A stretch of 64,000 nt of DNA, taken from contig PHCI01000003.1 of assembly GCA_002842205.1 (NCBI GenBank), forward strand, positions 163,597-227,596. The letters are read 5' to 3'. This DNA comes from Betaproteobacteria bacterium HGW-Betaproteobacteria-3 (GTDB taxonomy: Bacteria; Pseudomonadota; Gammaproteobacteria; Burkholderiales; Burkholderiaceae_C). Position 1 is the first letter of the stretch, and every line of letters begins with the position of its first letter. The notes below the pieces were generated by a model, which saw nothing but the letters and a program-made list of their open reading frames with translations, was not told where the DNA came from and made no database searches. The position numbers and the translations under genes were made by a program. Shown here piece by piece: positions 57,412 to 64,000 of this stretch.

Positions 57412-58977
57412 GTGAGTCTGTTCAAAGCCGCTTCCACTGTTTCGCTGCTGACGCTGGTGTCGCGCATCACCGGCCTGGCGCGGGAGCTTCTGATGGCGTC
57501 CACCTTTGGCGCCAGCGCGCTGACCGACGCGTTCAATGTCGCGTTCCGCATCCCCAACCTGTTTCGCCGCCTGTTCGCCGAAGGCGCGTTCAGCCAGGCT
57601 TTCGTGCCGGTTCTGGCCGCCACGAAGGCCCGGCACGGCGAAGCTGAAACCCGGCTGCTGGTGGACCGGGTGGCCACGCTGCTGGCCTGGGCGCTGGTGG
57701 CCACATGCGTGCTGGGTGTCGCGGCCGCCCCGGTGTTGGTCTGGGCCATGGCGGGTGGGCTGAGGCAGGCGCCGGGCGGGTTTGAAGCCGCGGTGTTCAT
57801 GACGCGCTGGATGTTCCCCTACATCGCCTTCATGTCGCTGGTGGCGTTGTCTTCGGGCGTGCTCAACACCTGGAAGCGCTACGCCGTGCCCGCCGCCACG
57901 CCGGTGCTGCTCAACGTGGCGATGATCGCTGCCGCCGGGTGGGGCGCGCCGTGGTTTGCTGCCCGCGGCATTGAGCCGATCTACGCCATGGCGGCGGGGG
58001 TCATGGCGGGCGGGCTGCTGCAACTGGCGGTGCAGGTGCCGGCGCTGGCGCGGCTGGGCATGTTGCCAAGATTTGGCCTGAATTGGGCCCTGGTCCGCGC
58101 CGCATGGTCTGATGTTGCTACAAAAAATATATTGAAACTGATGCTTCCCGCCATGCTGGGGGTCAGCGTGGCGCAAATCTCATTGCTGATCAACACGCAG
58201 ATCGCCTCGCACCTGACGATCGGCAGCGTCAGCTGGCTCACCTATGCCGACCGGTTGATGGAATTCCCGACGGCATTGCTGGGCGTGGCCCTGGGCGTGG
58301 TGCTGATGCCGCTGCTTGCCGCGGCCAGGGCGGCGGACGATGCCGACCAGTATTCCGCCATGCTTGACTGGGGCCTGCGGCTGGTGGTGCTTCTGACGGT
58401 GCCTTGTGCGGTGGCGCTGCTCACGTTTTCCACGCCGCTGGTGTCGGTGCTTTACCACTACGGCGCGTTCAGCGACCGCGATGTGCAGCAGACCACCGTG
58501 GCGCTGATGGGCTACGGCGTCGGTTTGCTGGGGCTGGTGGCCATCAAGGTGCTGGCGCCCGGTTACTACGCCAGCCAGGACATCCGCACGCCGGTGAAGA
58601 TCGCCATCGTGGTGCTGGTGATCACGCAATTGCTCAACCTCGTGCTGGTGCCGTTGCTGCAGCATGCCGGGCTGGCGCTGGCCATCGGTCTTGGCGCGCT
58701 GATCAATGCGCTGTGGCTGCTGGGCGGGCTGTTGCGTCGCGGCAGCTACCGGCCGGCGCCCGGCTGGGCGCGGTTTGGGTTGCAGGTGGTGGCGGCCAGC
58801 GCCTTGCTGGCCGTGCTCCTGATGTGGATGGCGGGGCATTTCGACTGGCTGGCCCTGCGCGCAAACGGGTGGCGGCGGATCGGCCTGTTGGCGCTGGCGC
58901 TGGCGGCGTCGGGCATCGTGTATTTTGGCGCGCTGTGGGCCGCCGGGCTCAAGCTGCGGCAATTGATGCGACGCTGA
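57412..58977 (+). CDS. murJ: Lipid II flippase MurJ
   Basis: Inner-membrane protein that moves lipid II across the membrane for peptidoglycan synthesis. The 521-residue MVF/MOP-superfamily protein has about 14 TM segments; MSLFKAASTVSLLTLVSRI and GLARELLMASTFGAS, FRRLFAEGAFSQAFVP are the usual MurJ N-terminal motifs with the essential Arg residues. Translation starts with GTG 57412. A short AT-rich patch (58115-58140, around KNILKLM) resembles part of the AT-rich repeat, but the protein is not lengthened there. Divergent from rpsT. Confidence 0.96.
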   Translation: MSLFKAASTVSLLTLVSRITGLARELLMASTFGASALTDAFNVAFRIPNLFRRLFAEGAFSQAFVPVLAATKARHGEAETRLLVDRVATLLAWALVATCVLGVAAAPVLVWAMAGGLRQAPGGFEAAVFMTRWMFPYIAFMSLVALSSGVLNTWKRYAVPAATPVLLNVAMIAAAGWGAPWFAARGIEPIYAMAAGVMAGGLLQLAVQVPALARLGMLPRFGLNWALVRAAWSDVATKNILKLMLPAMLGVSVAQISLLINTQIASHLTIGSVSWLTYADRLMEFPTALLGVALGVVLMPLLAAARAADDADQYSAMLDWGLRLVVLLTVPCAVALLTFSTPLVSVLYHYGAFSDRDVQQTTVALMGYGVGLLGLVAIKVLAPGYYASQDIRTPVKIAIVVLVITQLLNLVLVPLLQHAGLALAIGLGALINALWLLGGLLRRGSYRPAPGWARFGLQVVAASALLAVLLMWMAGHFDWLALRANGWRRIGLLALALAASGIVYFGALWAAGLKLRQLMRR

Positions 58978-59033
58978 TGTGCCGTTGCGCGGCGTACGCT
59001 TGACGCGGCCGACCAGCTCCCTTACAAAGCCTC

Positions 59034-59885
59034 ATGCAGATTCACTTTGCCGTTCCGACCCCGCTGGAGTATTTTTCTGCACTGGTGGGCAGTGATGAGG
59101 CCTTCCCGCTTTTTGAATCGGCGGTGGCGCTGGCGCAGGACGACTACCCCGAGCTGGACGTGCAGCAGGTGTTGGGCGACGTGGACCAGTTGCTCGCGCG
59201 CCTCAAGCGCCGTCTGTCACCCGACGCGGCGCCGCTGCAGCGGCTGCGGGTGCTCAACCAGTTTTTCTTTCATGAACTGGGGTTTGGCGGCAACGTCAAC
59301 AATTACTACGACCCTGACAACAGCTACCTGAACGCGTTGCTGCGCACCCGTCGCGGGATCCCGATCTCATTGGCCGTGCTGTGGATGGAACTGGCCCAGG
59401 GCTTGGGACTGAACGCGTGCGGTGTGAACTTCCCCGGTCATTTCATGCTGAAGGTCAGCCTGCCCAAGGGGCAGGTGGTGATCGACCCCATGAACGGCCA
59501 GTCGCTGAGTCGCGAAGTGCTGGCCGAGCGGCTGGAGCCCTACAAGCGGCGCAGCGGTCTGGTGGACGATTTTGACGTGCCGATCGGGCTGTACCTGCAG
59601 GCCAGTCCTCCGCGCGACATTATCAGCCGCATGTTGCGCAATTTGAAGGAAATCCATCGTGCCCAACAGGACTGGGCTCGCCTGGTGGCCGTGCAGGACC
59701 GGCTGATTGCCCTGCTGCCCAAGGCCTGGGGCGAATACCGCGACCGAGGCCTGGCGCACGCGGAGCAGGGCGACCCCGAGCGCGCGCTGGCAGATCTGGA
59801 AACCTACCTGGCCCATGCCCACGAAGGCCTGGACCTGGACGAACTGGCCGAGCGCGTGGCCCTGTTGCGGCGCGAACGCCGCTGA
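59034..59885 (+). CDS. SirB1-family transglutaminase-like/TPR protein
   Basis: A 283-residue protein: N-terminal helical region, a transglutaminase-like core (FFHELGFGGNVNNYYDPDNS, RRGIPISLAVLWMELAQGLG, NFPGHFMLKVS) and C-terminal TPR-like helices (GEYRDRGLAHAEQGDPERALADLE). The canonical catalytic Cys is not evident; the core has NACGVNFPGHF. SirB1/YchA family members are widespread and their activity is unknown. It follows murJ by 56 bases on the same strand and is convergent with the ParA gene (15 bases). Confidence 0.9.
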   Translation: MQIHFAVPTPLEYFSALVGSDEAFPLFESAVALAQDDYPELDVQQVLGDVDQLLARLKRRLSPDAAPLQRLRVLNQFFFHELGFGGNVNNYYDPDNSYLNALLRTRRGIPISLAVLWMELAQGLGLNACGVNFPGHFMLKVSLPKGQVVIDPMNGQSLSREVLAERLEPYKRRSGLVDDFDVPIGLYLQASPPRDIISRMLRNLKEIHRAQQDWARLVAVQDRLIALLPKAWGEYRDRGLAHAEQGDPERALADLETYLAHAHEGLDLDELAERVALLRRERR

Positions 59886-59900
59886 GCGCCCGCCCCGGCA

Positions 59901-60785
59901 TCAGACGCCGCGCCTGAGAAACTGGGGAATGTGCGTGATTTCGCCCGGATGGACGGCGTGTGGCAGCGAAGGCGCGCTGGTCGGCGGCACCGGCACGGCG
60001 GCGGGTCGCGACGTGGCGGCATGGGCCGACAGGCGCCCCCCTTGGATCAGCGATTCCTGCGCCGGCATCAGGCTCTCGGGCCGGTAACTGCCCAGGCGGG
60101 TGGGCCGGACCCCCGATCGCGCGGCGGGGGACGGGTCATTGGCGGCTTGCACCGGATGCAGCAACGGGGTCATCCAGTCAATCAGGGGCTGCCATTGCGC
60201 AAGATCGGTTGCGGCCTGGCTCGGTGAAAGGTCAAAGATCGTCAGCCCGCGCTCGAGGCAGCGCACATACATCTGGGTTTCGCGCAGCGCGCCCAGAAAG
60301 GGCAGGTTCAGGCTTTCCGACCACTGGCGCAGCGTTTCGGCGGCGTGGGTGCGGCCGTCAATGCGCATGCCCACCGTGGCCAGACGGCAGCGGCCGCTGG
60401 CCACGCGCGGCAGCGTCATGAGCTCGGCGTGGCAGGCGGCGGCAGACTCACGGTCGAACACCGACTGGCACACCGGCATGATGATCGCGTCGGCAAACAT
60501 CACCACGCGCGCCAGCTCAAAGCCGTGCAGGCCACCGGGCGTATCGAGCACCACATGGGTGATGCCCGAGGGGACGCGCAAGGTGTTCTTTTGGTCGAGC
60601 GCCCACGGTGCGATGGCGGGCAGGGCGGGGTCGCGGCGCTTGAGCCAGGCCCGGCTGGACTGCTGGCGATCCACGTCGCCCAACATCACGGCGCTGCCCT
60701 GTCGCGCGCTCCACGCGGCAATGTGGGCTGCCAGCGTGCTTTTGCCACTGCCGCCCTTGCGGTTGACGATTGCGATGACCGGCAT
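59901..60785 (-). CDS. Orphan ParA/MinD-type ATPase
   Basis: A 294-residue deviant-Walker ATPase. The N-terminus MPVIAIVNRKGGSGKST holds the signature Lys-rich P-loop, VVLDTPGG is Walker B, and MPVCQSVFDRES follows as in ParA proteins. The last ~85 residues are a Pro/Ser/Ala-rich tail ending HPGEITHIPQFLRRGV, unusual for chromosomal ParA. There is no parB nearby, so it is not the chromosomal segregation pair; such orphans often position large complexes, and the target is unknown. ATG 60785 has GGAGG five bases upstream. Confidence 0.88.
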   Translation of the reverse strand: MPVIAIVNRKGGSGKSTLAAHIAAWSARQGSAVMLGDVDRQQSSRAWLKRRDPALPAIAPWALDQKNTLRVPSGITHVVLDTPGGLHGFELARVVMFADAIIMPVCQSVFDRESAAACHAELMTLPRVASGRCRLATVGMRIDGRTHAAETLRQWSESLNLPFLGALRETQMYVRCLERGLTIFDLSPSQAATDLAQWQPLIDWMTPLLHPVQAANDPSPAARSGVRPTRLGSYRPESLMPAQESLIQGGRLSAHAATSRPAAVPVPPTSAPSLPHAVHPGEITHIPQFLRRGV

Positions 60786-60903
60786 TGAAGCCTCCAAACG
60801 GTACGGAGGAAACAGTTTGGTGCAAAAACGGGCCAAAGTCCAGACGGAGTTTGCCTTCGGCGCTAGGAAGTTTGGAGCAAAGCAACGCCGGTGGATGGCG
60901 AGC

Positions 60904-60930
60904 GTCCGGGCACCGAAGCGGTGCCCGGAC
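60904..60930. terminator. Hairpin downstream of purM
   Basis: GTCCGGGCACC-GAAGC-GGTGCCCGGAC, eleven perfect pairs, between purM (ends 60957) and the ParA gene. No T run; likely a transcript-ending or stabilising hairpin. Confidence 0.5.
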
Positions 60931-60956
60931 CGCTGCAGCTGGGCATCAGGGCCGCA

Positions 60957-62021
60957 TCAGGCCACCACCACGGCGTCACCGGAGCCGCGTGGCGCAATGG
61001 TGCCGATGGTGCAGACCGTCTCGCCCGCGGCGCTGAGCAGGGTGGCCACCGCCGCTGCGCTGGCCGCGGCCACCACCACCACCATGCCGATGCCGTTGTT
61101 GAAGGTGCGGTTCATCTCATGGTCGTCAATGCCCGCCGTGGCCTGCAGCCAGGCAAACAGCTCGGTCCGGGGCCAACTGCCCTTGCGCAGGTGGGCCGCC
61201 ATGCCCTCGGGCAGCACGCGCGGGATGTTCTCCAGCAGGCCGCCGCCCGTGATGTGCGCCAGCGCCTTGATGCCGCCAGTGCCGTCAGCCGATACCGGGT
61301 GCGCCGCCAGCGCGGCCAGCACGTTCTTCACATACAGCCGGGTCGGCGCCATGAACGCCTCGCGCAAGGGCTTGCCGTCCAGCGTGGCGGGCAGGCTGGC
61401 GCCAGCGCGCTCGATGCACTTGCGCACCAGGCTGAAACCGTTGGAGTGCACGCCGCTGCTGGTCAAGCCCAGCACCACGTCGCCCGGGGTCACGTTCTTG
61501 CCCGTCAGGATTCTGGATTTTTCGACGACACCGACCGCAAAACCGGCCAGATCGTATTCACCACGGGGATACATGCCGGGCATTTCAGCGGTTTCGCCGC
61601 CGATCAGCGCGCAGCCGCTCAGCTCGCAACCCCGGGCAATGCCCCCCACCACGGCGGCGGCGGTGTCCACGTCGAGCTTGCCGCAGGCAAAATAGTCCAA
61701 AAAGAACAATGGCTCGGCGCCTTGCACCAGCACATCGTTGACGCTCATGGCCACCAGGTCGATGCCCACGGTGTCGTGCATGGCCCATTCAAACGCCAGC
61801 TTGAGCTTGGTGCCCACGCCATCAGTGCCGCTGACCAGCACCGGCTCCTTGTAGCGCTTGGGCACCTCAAACAGGGCGCCAAAGCCGCCGATGCCGGCCA
61901 GCACGCCTTCACGCAGGGTCTTGCGGGCCAGCGGCTTGATGCGTTCGACCAGGGCGTCGCCCGCGTCGATGTCGACGCCAGCGTCTTTGTAGGAGAGTGG
62001 ATTGGGGGATGATGCGGTCAT
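60957..62021 (-). CDS. purM: Phosphoribosylformylglycinamidine cyclo-ligase
   Basis: Closes the imidazole ring to aminoimidazole ribonucleotide in purine synthesis, ATP-dependent. The 354-residue protein starts with [20 protein letters not shown], has the ATP-binding [25 protein letters not shown] and [12 protein letters not shown], and [15 protein letters not shown]. It is divergent from the PerM/AI-2E-type gene with 82 bases between, followed by hda, an arrangement common in betaproteobacteria. Confidence 0.97.
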   Translation of the reverse strand: MTASSPNPLSYKDAGVDIDAGDALVERIKPLARKTLREGVLAGIGGFGALFEVPKRYKEPVLVSGTDGVGTKLKLAFEWAMHDTVGIDLVAMSVNDVLVQGAEPLFFLDYFACGKLDVDTAAAVVGGIARGCELSGCALIGGETAEMPGMYPRGEYDLAGFAVGVVEKSRILTGKNVTPGDVVLGLTSSGVHSNGFSLVRKCIERAGASLPATLDGKPLREAFMAPTRLYVKNVLAALAAHPVSADGTGGIKALAHITGGGLLENIPRVLPEGMAAHLRKGSWPRTELFAWLQATAGIDDHEMNRTFNNGIGMVVVVAAASAAAVATLLSAAGETVCTIGTIAPRGSGDAVVVA

Positions 62022-62103
62022 GAAAAGTGGCTGCGCAACAGCCCGATAGAATTTGCCCAGATTTTAAGGGTTCGTCCACGCCGGTTTACCGATCCACCAC
62101 TTC

Positions 62104-63174
62104 ATGCAGTTTTCCACCACCCAAAAGCGCACCGCCGCCTGGTTGCTCATCGCCATCATTGCGGCACTGCTGCTGACGCTGCTGGCGCCCGTGCTCACGC
62201 CGTTCATCGTCGCGGCGGTGCTGGCGTATGCGCTGACGCCGCTGGTGAACCGGCTCGACCATCTGGGTCGCGGGCGATTGCCGCGCGTGGCGGCGGTGCT
62301 GATCGTGGAGCTGCTGTTCATCCTGATGCTGCTCGGGGTGATCCTGCTGATCGTCCCCATCCTGGCGCGGGAGCTGCCGTTGCTGCGCGAACAGGTGCCT
62401 CTATTGTTTGACCGCCTCAACGTCTGGCTCCAGCCGCTGGCGGCGCAGATGGGGTTGAACCTGTCGCTGGACACCGCCAGCATCCGCGGCTTTGTGCTCA
62501 AGTACCTGGACGCCAATGGCGAAGACGTTTTGGGTTCCACGCTGGCGTCCATCAAGCTGGGCGGCAGTGTGGCGCTGGCCCTGGTGGGCAATGCGGTGCT
62601 GATTCCCGTGGCGCTGTTTTACCTGCTGCTGGACTGGGAGCGCTTTGTGGCCCGGGTGGTGGAGTTGGTGCCGGTGCATTTGCGCGCCGAGTACGACGCC
62701 TTCATGGGTGAGGCCGACGGCGTGCTCGGCCAGTACCTGCGAGGGCAGTTGCTGGTCATGATCATCCTGGCCGTGTTCTACAGCGTGGGGCTGTCGCTGT
62801 TCGGGCTCGATCTGGCGTTGCCCATTGGCGTGTTCACCGGGCTGGTGGCATTTGTGCCGTTTCTGGGTTTTGGCCTGGGTCTGGTCCTGGCCACGCTGTC
62901 GGGGCTGCTGCAGTTTGCCTCGATCAAGGCCGTGGTGATGGTGGCCGTGGTCTATGGCGCCGGCCAGGTCATCGAAAGCTATGTGCTCACGCCCCGGCTG
63001 GTGGGCGAGCGCATCGGCCTGCACCCACTGGCAGTGATCTTTGCGCTGCTGGCGTTCGGGCAGCTGTTCGGCTTTGTCGGCGTGCTGGTGGCGCTGCCCG
63101 CCAGTGCCGTGCTGCTGGTGGCCATCCGCCGCGTGCGCGCGGGCTACATGGCCAGCAAGCTGTACACGGGCTGA
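62104..63174 (+). CDS. AI-2E-family (PerM-like) transporter
   Basis: A 356-residue inner-membrane protein of the AI-2 exporter / PerM family. About eight hydrophobic segments: two at the N-terminus (LLIAIIAALLLTLLAPVL and VAAVLIVELLFILMLLG), a large extracytoplasmic/cytoplasmic helical domain, and the conserved C-terminal cluster (GVFTGLVAFVPFLGFGLGL and PRLVGERIGLHPLAVIFALL). Substrate is unknown; only a few members export AI-2. Same strand as hda, 20 bases apart. Confidence 0.93.
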   Translation: MQFSTTQKRTAAWLLIAIIAALLLTLLAPVLTPFIVAAVLAYALTPLVNRLDHLGRGRLPRVAAVLIVELLFILMLLGVILLIVPILARELPLLREQVPLLFDRLNVWLQPLAAQMGLNLSLDTASIRGFVLKYLDANGEDVLGSTLASIKLGGSVALALVGNAVLIPVALFYLLLDWERFVARVVELVPVHLRAEYDAFMGEADGVLGQYLRGQLLVMIILAVFYSVGLSLFGLDLALPIGVFTGLVAFVPFLGFGLGLVLATLSGLLQFASIKAVVMVAVVYGAGQVIESYVLTPRLVGERIGLHPLAVIFALLAFGQLFGFVGVLVALPASAVLLVAIRRVRAGYMASKLYTG

Positions 63175-63194
63175 CCCCGGCGAGCTGAGACCCC

Positions 63195-63869
63195 ATGCAA
63201 CAACTCGCGCTCGACATCGGACTCGCCACCGGCCCCACACTGGCCAGTTATCTGGCCGGGCCCAACCTGGCGGCGCTGGAGCATCTGGTGCTGTGGTCCG
63301 GCAACCCGACCCGCTCGCCGGTGCCCACCTATTTGTGGGGCTCGCCCGGCAGCGGCAAGACCCACCTGCTCAAAGGCGTGCGCGAAGCTTTGCGTGGGCA
63401 AGGCGCCCACGTCGGCTGGCTGGACGCCTCGGTGCACGAGCCCCCCCCCTTCAGCGAGCAATGGGCCGCCGTGATGCTGGACGAAGTGCACCTGTACACC
63501 GCCACGCAACAACATGCGGCGTTCAACTGGTTCGTCAACGCCCAGACGCACCAGCGCTGGGTATTGGCCGCGGGCGAACTGCCGCCCGCACAACTGCAGC
63601 TGCGGGAGGACTTGCGCACCCGTCTGGGCTGGGGTCATGTGTTCGGCCTGCAGGTGCTGACCGAACCCGAGCGCCGCGCCGTGCTGCGCCAGGAAGCCGA
63701 TGCGCGCGGCGTCTTCCTGGGGGATGAGGTCATGGATTTCATGCTCACCCGCTTTTCACGCGACCTGGGCACCCTGATGCAATTGCTCAACCAGCTCGAC
63801 GGCTACGCGCTGCAAACCCAGCGTGCCATCACCGTTCCGCTGGTCAAATCCATGCTGGAGAACCTGTGA
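63195..63869 (+). CDS. hda: DnaA regulatory inactivator Hda
   Basis: AAA+ protein that, bound to the DNA clamp, makes DnaA hydrolyse its ATP after initiation. The 224-residue protein has an N-terminal clamp-binding-like QLALDIGL, Walker A GSPGSGKT at 49-56, Walker B VMLDEVHLY at about 93-101 and a sensor region LREDLRTRLGWG. The short form without the DnaA DNA-binding domain distinguishes Hda from DnaA. It follows the PerM/AI-2E-type gene, as in many betaproteobacteria. Confidence 0.94.
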   Translation: MQQLALDIGLATGPTLASYLAGPNLAALEHLVLWSGNPTRSPVPTYLWGSPGSGKTHLLKGVREALRGQGAHVGWLDASVHEPPPFSEQWAAVMLDEVHLYTATQQHAAFNWFVNAQTHQRWVLAAGELPPAQLQLREDLRTRLGWGHVFGLQVLTEPERRAVLRQEADARGVFLGDEVMDFMLTRFSRDLGTLMQLLNQLDGYALQTQRAITVPLVKSMLENL

Positions 63870-63872
63870 CTG

Positions 63873-64000
63873 CAAGCAAGGCCCCCCCGGGGGGCAGCGA
63901 TGCACACGCAGTGGCGAGCGTGGGGGCCACGAGCGCCGCGCCGGGCCGCTCCCAAGCAAGCTCAACCCCCTTGGGGGGCAGCGAAGCACACGCAGTGGCG
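63873..64000 (+). repeat. Two copies of the 80-bp GC-rich repeat at right edge
   Basis: A partial unit (63873-63938: AAGCAAGGCCCCCCCGGGG, GCAGCGATGCACACGCAGTG, GTGGGGGCC) and a second unit from 63942 that runs off the window. Same family as 5118-5452, directly after the hda stop. Confidence 0.85.

Noticed and set aside
58110..58150. AT-rich patch in murJ as a further copy of the AT-rich repeat
   Set aside because: Lacks the G-rich core, and the MurJ protein has normal length and conserved residues there.

Overview
The window is chromosomal DNA of a G+C-rich betaproteobacterium, most likely a Comamonadaceae member of the Polaromonas/Rhodoferax/Acidovorax/Hydrogenophaga type. The basis is the kynBUA operon order, the DUF3579-argD-argF and gltX-tRNA(Ala/Glu/Asp) neighbourhoods, the protein sequences, and several families of short intergenic and intragenic repeats that I associate with that family. 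This is inference; no database was searched.

Layout. 1-3.8 kb: 5'-truncated hsdR (type I restriction) coupled to a YgjP-like metallopeptidase, ending at a tRNA-Thr. 4-9.4 kb: fbp, a four-unit repeat array, pepN and a frameshift-regulated prfB. 9.5-12.4 kb: an alpha/beta hydrolase and a divergent acyl-CoA synthetase whose gene carries in-frame repeat insertions. 12.5-17.6 kb: a complete ABC importer (binding protein, fused permease, ATPase) plus a LysR regulator. 17.7-22.7 kb: aldo/keto reductase, ybaK, plsY, a RidA-like gene, a retropepsin-like protease, yajQ and murB. 22.7-29.2 kb: a hybrid histidine kinase coupled to an exported molybdopterin-fold protein, then argG, ppnP, a glycine-zipper protein and an ArsC-like protein. 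28.9-32.8 kb: a poorly understood cluster of DUF6502, two DUF5666 lipoproteins and a small protein, headed by a promoter with a palindrome between -35 and -10. 32.9-39.7 kb: folC, a SPOR protein, cvpA, purF, metZ, gltX. 39.7-40.06 kb: tRNA-Ala, tRNA-Glu, tRNA-Asp.

40.01-43.23 kb is a small genomic island in tRNA-Asp, bounded by a perfect 54-bp direct repeat of the tRNA 3' end. It carries an AbiE-like regulator/nucleotidyltransferase pair behind an 11-bp-arm palindrome, a truncated third gene, and only the first codons of a tyrosine integrase. It therefore looks like a deletion-trapped remnant of a larger defence-type element.

43.4-64 kb: an exported Pro/Gln-rich protein, an XRE/MmyB-type regulator, acnA (with an in-frame repeat insertion), an FAD monooxygenase, an exported phosphoesterase, kynBUA (kynU with a 12-residue repeat-derived insertion), argF-argD-DUF3579, rpsT, murJ, a SirB1-like protein, an orphan ParA, purM, a PerM/AI-2E-type permease, hda, and two further copies of the GC-rich repeat at the right edge.

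Two themes deserve a second look. First, short dispersed repeats of at least four kinds occur between genes and also in frame inside conserved enzymes (acyl-CoA synthetase, AcnA, KynU, probably PepN). Second, two regulator-plus-operator modules of uncertain function are present (DUF6502/DUF5666 and the tRNA-Asp island pair).
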